Shown here: positions 45,901 to 57,900 of the stretch, piece by piece | Numbering within the stretch: position 1 is the first letter of the stretch | Layout: each line of letters starts with the position of its first letter | The notes under the pieces: model-generated | Seen by the model: the letters and a program-made list of their open reading frames with translations, nothing else | Databases searched by the model: none | What the model was told of the DNA's origin: nothing | Position numbers and translations under genes: made by a program | Source of the DNA: Aquila chrysaetos chrysaetos | Lineage: Eukaryota; Chordata; Aves; Accipitriformes; Accipitridae | Length of the DNA stretch: 64,000 bases | Assembly (NCBI RefSeq): GCF_900496995.4 | Contig: NC_044027.1 | Coordinates: 14,780,743 to 14,844,742, forward strand | Reading direction: 5' to 3'

Positions 45901-48900
45901 GGAGGCGGTCTGCAGCCTGCGGGAGCTCTCGTCTCCTCTTGCTCTTTGCAGTGGGTGGGTGTGAGCTTAACGTGGATTCGTTTTTTAAACGAGGCCTTCG
46001 TGGTGCTTTAGCCTGATCGATAGAAACCCTGGCAGAGGGGGGAGCTTTGCATTCCCTCCTGGGAGGGAGAGTGCTCCTCAAAGGAACCTCTGAGCTTACA
46101 CGGGGCTAAAGTGGAAACTTTTAGTGAAAGCGCCCAGACCTGCAGAAATCAACACCCTCGTCTTCAGTACAGGATATTCCAAGTGTTTGCGCACTCCTCA
46201 GTTTGCGGAAAGTGGCTCCAGAAACAAGAAGCTGCTGCTGGCAGTGCAGGTTTTGTGACTGTTCATCACATCTCTTGTTCCGTGTCTGTCGCAGGCGTTT
46301 ATTCCATCTCTGAACCGGTTGCGCTTTACTTGTGCTTAGTAGCTGCACCTTAACAAGATGCAATGCAGCTAAATACTAGGACTGCAGCCCAACTGGTGCT
46401 TAAAGACCCTGACTTTATTCTTTCCAATGTTACAGGCCAGGTGGGAGAAATCTCCTTCTGTTGCCCAGACTTGCTTTTCTCATTTCACTGGGAAACTTCT
46501 GAAGAAACTAAGCTGGACCCTAAGACCTTTCAAGCGATTGCTCTAATGGAACTTAAGTGGCTTACCGTCACTCGCGGCTCACTTGTGAATCAGTATGGCA
46601 GCAAGTCAGCGTTCTGTGCGGTCTTCAGCGACCCGTACAGCGGCACTTGCTGTTCTAGATGAACACCCTGCACCTTCCCAGAGGAGATCACGAGCTAGTC
46701 TGCTCTTCGGTCGTTGATTTCTTTCTCAGCATAAGTAGTACAGTAGGCGAGTTGCCTGTTAGCTGCCTCCTGGATGAGGCCACGCGTCGTCTTTTTCAGC
46801 GGCTAACAAAGCGCTGTGGCCTTGGTGGTATGTGATGTCTGAAAGCTTTGCTGTTAGCCCAGGGTTATCTATTTGATGCAGTTAAATTGAGAGGTGTTGC
46901 AGCTGTGTTTGTTTTGACCTGGTTGTCTTTACCAAAGGCCTCTTCTTGCAAAAACATCTCGTTGAATATCGGATAATATTATCGCCTGCTAGCAGATGAA
47001 TACTCTTTGAATAACCTGTTTATGTAGAAGAAAATAATTATTTGCCGGTAAGTTGCAGCTTGTTGAAATTATTTTGTGAGTATGTTGAAAGTGCCACAAT
47101 ACGTAGCACTCATCTGTTCAGTAATAGGTTAAATGTGAAAGTGGGATGCCTTGGACGGTATTAGGCTAAAATATAGCATGAACTGAAAATTGATCTGAAT
47201 CGGTGTTGAGTGGTTGCTGTCATCATGTTTGTAGCGTGAATCTGTGAGGCACCCTAACCCACACGTGAAGGACATGGAATATTAAACAATTCTGTAACCT
47301 AGCTGTGCTCGCTTACTCTGATCTTGCTGTTCTTAAGTTCATTATACTTGAAAGAATGTGTTGGGTTTCTGTGAGTTAACTGGAGTTAGTCTGAACTGGA
47401 AGATTTCAAAATCTTCCCAGCTGCCAACTTCAGGTCAGGCGCTGCAGCGTAGCAACCTCACTGCTATCTTTCACGCTGGAAGCAAGTGTGTTGAGAAACG
47501 TGCGCTCTGCACATGTTCATGGGAGCGCAGTGGCCTACATTTTTGTGCAGTGAGTTGTATGCTGCCTGTTGAATGTGATTTTTTTCCATTAGTGTTTGTG
47601 GGATGAAAAGAATTGTTGGCAAGTGCTAAAATATTTCCCCCCCTGCAAAAGTACTTGATTTAATCTAGTTCCGTAGAGGCTTTGTAAGGGAGTAGGTAGT
47701 CTTTTCCTGCACAGAAGGGCAGGACTAAATTGTCACTAGTAACTTGTTACCAAATGTGAATGAAGATGGTCTTAACTGCTCAGTGGATGGATATTTACCT
47801 CACCACACAAGCAATCTGTGATAGAACTCCTGGCTGAGAATCAGGTGGGATGTAAAGGCAGTTACATCTAATGCTTTTCTGGAGGTGATGGCAGAGCTTT
47901 CACGCAGTGTATTTAATGTTGTGTTTGCCTGAACTATACTGATCTGGTACGTAGATGTCAGCTTTTTTACTGCTTCTGGCCAATGCTGCAGCCCTTTCTG
48001 AATATTAGTTTTGCTTTAAGGGGGAGAGTGAGCAGAGGAAAAGAAATAAGTTGTAGTTCTTGCATCGTAGGTTGGTATGGCATCCCTGGCTTGACACTTG
48101 AACTCTTTTGAGGTTTAATCTTACACTTAAGACTAGTAATCAAATTTACTAGGTTCAGTTCTCAAGAGAGCCATAACACTCTAATCAGGCTGTGGAATAC
48201 AGTGCTTAGTTATTAATAACTTAACTAATTCAGGACAGGGAAGACTTTCCTGATCAATCACAGTAACTGCATTCCTCAAAGTCACTGGGATGTGAGATGA
48301 CATGAGTCAGAAATCTGGAATACCTTTGAAAGAAATGACTTGTACATTGCTTTCAGTGTCTGTGCTAGACTTGCTTGGATTTTTTGTGGACTCTTAAATA
48401 TTTGAGATGTATCAAAAATTACTTTTTCAAGTGAATGCTGGGGCTTTGAGATGGTCTGTCCTGCATCTTCTGCACCACGCCTCAAGTGAGTGGATTATTT
48501 TATGGTTCATAGGTGGTGCCTGATTTGTCCATCTGTTCAGCTGCTCCTAGGCAGGGTGGTTTTTCTTCTGTGGCATTTTGGGGGGTGGGCATAGGATATT
48601 TGCTCCCCTTTTGAGTAATGGGATGAGAAAAGCAGAGCTGCCTGTACTTTGGACAAAAATGGATTTCTATCAGACTGTCCTTGAATCTTGTTCTTATTGA
48701 CAAAACAGCGTCTTGCTTGGTTCCTACCTTCTCCTGTTCTCCTTGGCAGTCTCATTTTCAGTACAACACATACGTTTGCAGCACTTACTGGTTCCCTCTT
48801 CTTACATGTGCTATTCTTCTTGTAACCTGCCATATGTACTGTCTGAATCTGTATTTTTGGGAATGCTATGAAGAGTAAGGGCTGTGGCTTGGTAAGCCTG

Positions 48901-51900
48901 TAGCATGCCATCTTGGTACCTTGGAAGTGGATGAATATCCTGAGACTTACTGAGAGTCAACAGGCTGTATGTTTAAAATCCCTTTCTAACTTCTAATTTC
49001 CATGGGGATGGAGGGGTCTTAAGACTCAATGTTTCTTTATCCCCTTGCAGAGTACTTTTTCAGATCATCCTCAAATAGATTTAGGGCTTTGCAGTTACTC
49101 TAGTATTTAGGAAAGCCACCTGTGACGTGAAACTCTAAATGGTTGTGGATGGCTTCGCTGCTTCCTACAGAGCTCTGGAGAAATGTCTGGCACGCAAACT
49201 CGAGTATTCTGCTCAACGAATGGGAAGAGTAGCAGAAACACTAGAATTGTCTGAAGGGTGAGGTGACAGCACCTTACTGTTTTGTATCATGCTAATACCT
49301 AGAATTAGTGATTTTATCGATTGCTGTTCTTTTGCAGGACAGCATGGAGAGATTCTTCCCAGAAGCTAGGCCCTTTCTCTTGAAAGCGGAATTCTGGAAA
49401 TATTGGTGTTTGAGTCCTGCTGTGTCTAGCAAAGAAGCTTCATATTTAAAAGCAGTTTGGTATTACACCATTTTTAAAGGGTGTTAAAGGTATAGGAGGA
49501 CAGAAGTGCAAGGTATAGGAAAGCATGTATCCCTCACACAACTTTATAGGTTTGTTTTTCTTGGCTTTACCATTGCAGTTTGTAGTTCAGGTTTGTGTTA
49601 TGTCCTTTAAAGTGCTTTTTGGAGAGCTTTATTTTGGGGAAATTAGGTGCAGAAACAGTTCTGTGGTAGTGATGTTTTTTTCCAGTGTATTTCAGAGCTT
49701 ATTAATACAGATGTGTTGGGTTTAGAAAAAAAAACAAAAGGAAAAAAATGAAGACTGGCATACAGCAGGACAAAAGCAGTGGCTAGCAGTACATTACTCA
49801 AGGTCATTTAGTCAGATAAGGGCTAGGTCTGCTTACTTTTGCTGTGTTCTAACTTTGTGCTTATCTCCCTGCTGAAGCTATAGTAGAAACTGAGGTTCCC
49901 ATTTTAAGTTGAACATAAGAAGTTAAAATGTATTTTAACTGCTGTGTCTACTTAAAAAGCTCAGCTCTTAATTTTGCAGGGTATTTTTTCCTGCTGTAGT
50001 GAGGTGGCGTGTGGCCTGCCTATAATCCAGTGGCAGCTGGGAGGCTTTAGAGACAAGGGTGCAAGTTTAAATAAAGGAGGGCGGGGGGGGAAGAGGAAAA
50101 CATCCCAAAATCTGATAATGTAAAAATTGCTTTGACTCTCTTATTTTGCCCTTTACTTGGAGCGTTCTGTGCCAGGGCGATAACTGTGGTAAGCATGAGT
50201 AGAGGTTTGCAAATCTCTCCTGCTCTGGGAGTGGACAGCCTTAGTGTTGGTGATCTGTTCATGCACGCCTTTGTGCTTCATGCTGGCTTCCTTTTGTAGG
50301 CCAGCTTCTGCTATCTGGACTATTTTTTTTCTTTCCCTTGAGCATGTGGTGTGTGATTTCAGCTCCAGACTATCAGCTAGCAGTTTCCACAACTTATAGC
50401 TTTTTTTTTTTTTTCCAAGTAAATAACTACTAACAGAAACAGAGTTCATAAAGGGCATGTTAAAATCAAATGTTCCAAAACATGCCAGGGTATGTTGTAT
50501 GTGACACTCTTCCTTTTGGCGTATGTTTGTAAGTTGTTATGTGAAAGCTGTTAGTAGATTGTTATAAAATATATTTTTAAATTTATTTTTCAGCATTGAA
50601 GTAGGCAGGAAACATCTATGCTCTTTGTACCTTCATTTAAATCCTCTGCATCCCAAATGGAAGGGGAAAGCATGTGGGCAAAGGGCTGGAACCATGGATG
50701 CAGTACAGTCTTCAACAAAAAAGCAAGGCATCACCTGACACTCCCTAGTATCGAGTGGACAAGGGGTAGTCTGTGTTAATGCTTTCCGAATCAGATTTCT
50801 ATGGACCTATTAGTTTTTGGAGATGTTGATATACAAGGCACTCATCATCAAAGCTTTGCTACATGATCACTGTGCTGGTCCTGCAGGAAGACTATTCTCT
50901 AGCTCCTGGCATTTGTGACACAATGAAGTTGTTGACTTTATAAGAGAGGACAGGATGGAATGGACTGTGAGAAGAAAATGGTCAAAACTTGCAGCCCTTT
51001 TCATGCAAGGCATTGAAGAGAATGTTTTCTATTCTCTTTCTAAATGCAGGGCCCTCAATCTTTCAAGATTATTTCAAATAGCTTTTTTTCAGTACCCTGT
51101 GGTTCTGAATCTTGGGCAGTTGTTTATTCTACTGCAGCAACTGATGGTGTCAACAACCAGAGTTGCTGTAGATGTCCTTCTGTTGCAGTAAAACTCAAAT
51201 TTTAGAAACACAAATTTTAGTTATATTTTGTCATTTGCCCTTGTCTTCATTTAAAACATATCTGTGTAAAATGCTCTTTCATCTGTTCCTGTTGCTTATT
51301 CTCTGGTGAAATCCCAGAGTGGCATCAGACTGCTGGTAGAGATCCTGTTCAGTGATTTTCTTTTTGCTGGAAAAGGAAGCAAAAGCTGTAGAATACACCG
51401 TGCTTTATATTTGTTCTGTAACTACTTTGTTCTGCACTTGCTTATTATAGCCAAGTACTTTATGTAGGCAAGGGGTGCTGTGAGACCGCAACTTGCCTGT
51501 CCCTGAAGGGGGTGTTAACTTGGGTGCAGCACTGAAGCAATGCACCTGTAAGTTTCTAGAGTGGGCTTACATCAGTTAGCTTGGAGAGCAGGTGAAAAAG
51601 TTTGCTTCTGTTAGCATCCATCTGTATAGATGTCTCCCAAATGTCATTAGAGATGAGCTTAACTTTTCACTTTTATTAAGTGGTGGTAGGTCTCTCTCTC
51701 ACCTAGTTTATTTGCTTACCGTAGTCCCCTTACTGTGACACCTGACTGTCTCCTCTTTCCTGTAAATATCCTCATGCATCCTGGCTTGGCAGGGAATGGC
51801 AGTTACCCATCTAAGAGATGGAACCAGAGGCACAGGCAGCGTTGGTCGTGTTCATGCTGTATTGACCACTGCAGGAAATTGAAACTAATTCTGGGCTAAT

Positions 51901-54900
51901 AGTTTGCCCACTGGCTTATTCTTCGTACAGTAAACACAGGGTGATCCAGTCTCTTTGACAATGAGTTCCCAAACCTGTCCTTGTGCTGTATATTTTCACA
52001 TTCTTCTCCCTACGCTCCCCGCACTGATGTGCGCGTATGTTTTTCCATGTATCTGTATATGCGCGGATGCAGGAGGAAGCATGTGTCCTCCTACATGCCT
52101 ATGGTGGTGGCAGCTTCTCCAGGACAAAGCTGGTGAGCTAGTTTGAACTCTCATCTTTGCAAGATTTAGCTTGTCAGCTGTCCATTGAGTGAACAAACCT
52201 GAATATAATATTCCAGGGGGGTAAATACCTACTTATGATCAGGAAGAGGAACTGGGTAAATAAGATCTTAATTAAACAAATATTAAAAGCAAGCAGAAAT
52301 TGTTTACCTTACAAATGAAGCACTGCTGTCTTGGAACTGTTATAAAGCTACCTGTATAGTAAATAGCTGAGAGAAGATTGGACTGGGGTGAATGCCTTAT
52401 TGGAAGAAAGAGTGTTCAGCTGTGATGGCTGAAATTTCGGGTATGTTAATCATGCTTTTATCCCCTGTTTTTATAGATTGCTGCTAAAATTGGAGATATT
52501 CCTCACTTGAATAATTCTACAACACTTGTGGACCCATCAGTCTACGGTTATGGGGTGCAGAAACGGCCACTGGATGACGGAGGTAAGCTGGCTATGATCA
52601 GTCAATCTTGTGGATGCAGCTCCTGAAGTTGTATGTATCTATGGAGGCAGTAGTCTGCTTTAAGGACAGAAATCAATGCATCTTTCTGTGTATAGAAATT
52701 TTATACAAGATTCCCTGTGCTGTTTAGTCTTATCTAGATAGCACAGCGCTCCTAGGCATTAGTAGTATTAATGTGAAGCAGTTCTTTCTTAGTTCATGAA
52801 CTTTGGGAATTGGCAAATGAACTCTGTGATTTAAAGCTTGTTCTATGGTAGCTGGGGGAGGGATGGACCTGCTTATTGGGACTGTGCTGGAGCCCATGTA
52901 TAGAGTACCAGATGTACGTAGTAAAGCTGTTCTTCCCTGATGACCATTATTTTCTAAGAGCAGGCAGTGTATAGGGACAGTATTACATGTGCTCCTTTCC
53001 ATGTGTAGCAGTGGTCACAGCACAGTAGTTGAGTCGCTGTCAAGAGTTCTGATTGCTTTGTACGGGAATTTTCAGGAGAAAGGGTATTGATGCAAGTTAG
53101 AAGGAAACTTCCCGTATTAGGCTTAGTTTTCATCATTATTCTTTGAGAATTCTTAAATCTCTGAAGCATGTAACATTGGCCACAGCCAAAGAATAATTTA
53201 CTGGGTGGACCATATTTGTTAACTGTAATGAGTTAATATTGTATGAAGTGTTACAATTTTAAAATAAGTTATTAGTTTCTTATCTTATTGGGAACAATGA
53301 AAATGTTAGAACAGGTGTTTTCTTTTTTACAAATCTAATGATGTGCACTGTTACAAGAAGTGTTTAAACTGTATTATCTGCTTCTGGATAGATGCAAAGA
53401 GCTCACCTTTTCCTGTGATTGGTTATTAAAAAAAAAAAAAAAGTGGCTATGTCTTCCTTTTCCTATTTCCTCTAGTATTTTTGCTGACACAGGTAGCCCT
53501 GCAGAGTGATTCTCTCCCCCACAGATATCTTCAGGAGTACTGAGGAGATAAGCAAAGCTGCTGCCTAGCACTTCGTTTTGAAAATAATTTTTTTCTGTCT
53601 GATGCAAAGACTGAAAATACTGCACGTCTGCTTCTCATTCTGAAAAAACGTGCTGGAGCATGGGGAGAAGTTTCTTTCATGTGGAGCCTCTGGCTTGCTA
53701 CCATTACTGTTTTCTGAACACATGCCACCACCCACTTTGTTCTCTGGTGTTGGCTCTATTTGAGCAAGAGGTTGCTGCTCCTTTGTTTTGGTGTTTTAGG
53801 AAAGAATGGGTTTATCTGGCTGAGCCCTTGCGCCTTATATCTCAGGCTGGAGCATCACTATGTCTATGAGAAGCCAGATGCCTGGTATTACTGGTATGTG
53901 TTGGTTTCTGTATGGGAAGGTGCTCGGCTGTCAAGCAGGCTGTTCAGCATTGAAGAATGCTGAACAACTTTGAGCTGTGTTTGAATAGCTTAGGTAAGTG
54001 GCTATATGTGAAAAAGAATAAAAGTAGCCTTCTAGGAACTAGTCATTCATAACACTAGTCCTGCCTATTTCTTTCACTGGTTCATCACACTGAACTGAGA
54101 AATCTGACCTCTTGACAAAATGGGTTTTTATGAACTTTTAACTCGTGAAATGGTTGTAGTGCTTAATGACAGCGCAAGTTAGACTTTGTACTTAAACTTT
54201 TACTGGTGAGCCCTATTACTTGCTGAGCCTTGTTTGTGTTGACACAAACCGTGTCAGTACAGTTGCAGTCTGGGCTATAAATGTATGTTGCTGCTGGCTT
54301 CTTGTGTTGTGATAGATAACTTCATGGAGCAGGTATCGTTCCTGGGAGAGCCTTCCAGAGTGGCTGTACACCTGACTTGTATTGGCAGTTCTTCTGCTGA
54401 TGTAAACACCTATGGGTGTTTGCTCACCCTGTAGTTCAGCACTGGCCCTTGTCTGTAACTGTTTTTAAAGTAGCTCCAATGCTGTATTTGCCCTTGGGTT
54501 GTTCATCTGTAGGTTTTACAACTTTTCTCCAACTCTCTTCCCAAAAATCTTATCTGTGAGATCCTAGAGAAGAGAAATTATGGAAGTAATATTTTAAAGG
54601 GCTAGAATTTCACAAAGAAACAGGACTTGTCAGGGTAGGAGCAAGGGTTGTATTGCTTCTTTCAGCTTTGGTCATCTTGGGGTTTATTCCTAATGGCATT
54701 AGTAAGTCCTGTACTGAAATAACAATTGTGTGATGAGTTCCCCACCTAACCACGTAATCCTCCAGCGCTGGTCTTTAACTGCATACCCAGAACTGCAGCC
54801 TGGCAAAGGAACTTCTGAAGCTGCGAGTGCTTCTTGCTCTGTATTTCGTTTGTGGTATGATCCACACCTTAGCTAGTCTTAGGCTACCTGCTCTTGCTGC

Positions 54901-57900
54901 CGTGGCATTGAAAGTCTGTAATGCAGCTTTAGCTTTAAGCATCTGGAAGGTGGCAGTTGCTTTTAATAGGACACTTCAATTAGGAAAGCACTTCCCATTT
55001 GGATGATCTTTTAGTTCTCTGTTAGCTGCGAACAAGGGGTGTCGGGATTGCATGCCCACACTTTCTTCATTTTCTGCTTGTCTGTGAACCACAGTTGGGA
55101 AACATTGTTGTCAAGAAGAGATTATTTATGTTGTTACGCATGCTCTAGAAATTTTATAGTGTGGGGGTTTGGATACATTCTGCTGCTCTGGATAGCTTGG
55201 AAACAAATCTGGTGGTAAATCTTTTGATTGTTCACTTCTGTATACTGCATGTTCACGGCTGGGTGCAGGTCTCGCTGCTTCCTTATCCCCGTGTAGCTGT
55301 TAGAAAATTACTTCTGTTCCTAATACTCCTGAAAAAATTGGGTTCAGGGGAAGTATTTAAGGTGACAAGAAAGCTGTCTGTCTTTCAGGAAAATCTAATT
55401 CTGCCTGTCCATTTTTGTAAACAGCTGCTGGCGTGGCTGATTGATGTCAGCTTAGGAAGTGGTCTTAAGACAGGGTGACAGTGTGCTGGTCAAAACAAAT
55501 TCAGCTGCTTTTAGAGCATTTCCAGGAAAAATAGGTTTGTCATAGTATTTGAAATCAGAATGTGTGAGTGCCTTTTGCACTTCCTTTAACATAACCTTCA
55601 TCTGAAATGAAGAGCTGCTAGGATTGGCCCTGGTGACCTGGCCTATTGATATTAGATGGAGCTTGAGACTGATTATTTCTCTTTTTCCCTGGCTTCTTTA
55701 TTTCCCCTTTCTGGAAACAACTTTAAAGTAATCCTGCAAATAGCTATAGTGCAGGGAGGAGATCAGGTTTATTTGTACTGCTTGCAGGAAGTTGTAGTTG
55801 GCATTTATATGGCCACTTGCCGCAGTTAATGTTTCTCAGCGAAGGTGAGCACTAGAGATGGGGTAAGTCTGAGCTGCAGAGAGACCTGGTGGCATCTTGC
55901 TGCTGAGGATAGATCCCAGCTCTCCTGTTAATGGCCAACGGCTGCTCCTGGCCTCCGTTCTAATTAATGGGTCCCTCTAATTACCAGCACAATTTGATAA
56001 GTTTATTTAATGCTAAATAATCCTTAAAGAAACAGCCTTCTTTCATTCAAAGGAAGCAGGGATCTAGTCTGCTGGAAAGAGACTGATCACCAGAACGTTA
56101 GCCTTTGTTTGCCCTGTTTTGGACTGCTTTGAAGACGTTTCCAGTGATATATGTAGAGTTAAGCAGCAGTGTTGCAGCTGAAGGCTGGGGCATCCTTTGA
56201 GCCTGGGAAGACAAAGATGAGAGACCTTGGAGAAGCCTCACACCCCCCTCTCTCCATCCCCTGCCTTCTCCAAGCTTCTGTGGTGCATCCAGGTACAAAG
56301 ATGGCCCGTTTTGATGTAATAAAACTTGATTGTAGTAGAGCCGAGGGGCTCAAACACAACACGATCCTGTTGTATGGAATACTTTATTCTTCTGCTCCAA
56401 TATGTTTTCAGTGAAAATAGCAGTGGGCAGAAGGAAATCTTACCCCTGTCTTACTGGTGATGAAAGTTAGTAGTGATGCTCCTTGACACATCTGTAGCAG
56501 CAGTATGACCAGGGCAAAAGTCCAGATCTTTCAGCAAAAGGTTTAGTGTAATACACAAAATGCCAGTGTTCTTCAAAATTGTGACTTTGCAGATCAACTT
56601 TTTTAAAATAAGGCAGTTTAAGGGAGGGGGGAAAAAGCCCATAAAGATTTGCAGTGAAGGCAGACACGAAAATTATTAGCTTTTGACCATTTAATTAAAG
56701 AAAAGCCTGGCAGTATTTAATGATGAAGAATTCAGGTAACTAATATCTCCCTTGTAGCTTTCTAAAATTTATGATGATCCCATTTTGGTTCAAAAGTATG
56801 AAATGCAACCCTGTTTCACTGCTCTCCGGGAGATGCGTTGCTCTGATTTTATTCTAGCCATGAAGATATTCTTGGCGAGATTGTATATTCCCATCATGCA
56901 CATTAATTTAGTGGGAGGCATTGCTCTGTTTTATGGGGTGGAAAAAAAAATCCGCATTTGTTTTGAGTGTCTGTTAGGTAGAATTCAGTTAAGGTGAAGC
57001 CTAAAGCAGAGTGAAGAGTTATCAACCAGCAGGTGCCATTAATAGGAAATTGTGCTGATTTTATTCAGTATTTTTCCTTATTTGCAGTAAAATGACTGCA
57101 GTTACGTTAAATTGTACTCAATAGATGTAAAAGGGGGAAATATATACATGGCTTGCCAGAGTTCACCCCCCTCCCTGGTGTGAAGAGGGAGATGGTGGAA
57201 CAGAACATCAGCTTTCAGTATTGCAGGGAGTGTGGTCTGCCCCAGCCCTGCCTCTCTATTAGTCCCTGTCTTTCAGAGCAAAATGGGCATGTTGGAGAAG
57301 GAATGCACCTTTAGGTTGTTGGAACTGGGAGCCATGTCATTCTTTTCTTCCTCCCCGAAAGCAGAGAGAAATCATAACTGACTTCAAGTAAATCACTCCC
57401 AGTTCTGTCCATCTGCCTTCTATCTCAGCTCTTGGAGAGGTTATCTGTGAAATATGGAAGGAATGATCTCACACATAAGTTACTGTGGCTTAATTTTTTT
57501 TTAACTAATTAGTACAATAAATATACAGTAAGGCTGATAGCTGCCTGGGGTGGTGAATGGCTTACTATGTTTGTATAGTACTTGAAATGGGTTGGAGACA
57601 CTATGTTATGTACATCTAAAGCATTCTTTCCCTGACTGATTTAACTTCTAGTGCTCGTAGTTTTCCCCTAAGAAGTTGTCTTTTTCAAGTGTAGGATTAT
57701 GTTACAAAATGAAGGCTCTTCGGTTCTTTGCGTGAACTTCAGGAGTTGATTATAGGATGTGTGTCTGTCTCATAATTTGTGGGCAGCGGCTGCAGTGGAA
57801 CAGACTGTTAGGAGAGCTGTTATGGTGAATTGAAATGTGAAGTGGATATTTAAATACAGCCTTGTAATGTGAAGACCACTCTTTCTGGCATCTTGGGATA

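Noticed and set aside
44267..46081. A 604-codon open frame on the minus strand, and 333- to 492-codon frames on the plus strand, over 44115-46081
   Set aside because: Their sequence is the translated minisatellite plus CpG-island sequence. The repeat lacks stops in several frames, and no domain or conserved motif is present.
46363..46662. A 99-codon open frame in FUBP3 intron 1
   Set aside because: No recognisable domain and no splice signals or promoter. Length is within chance for this much intron.
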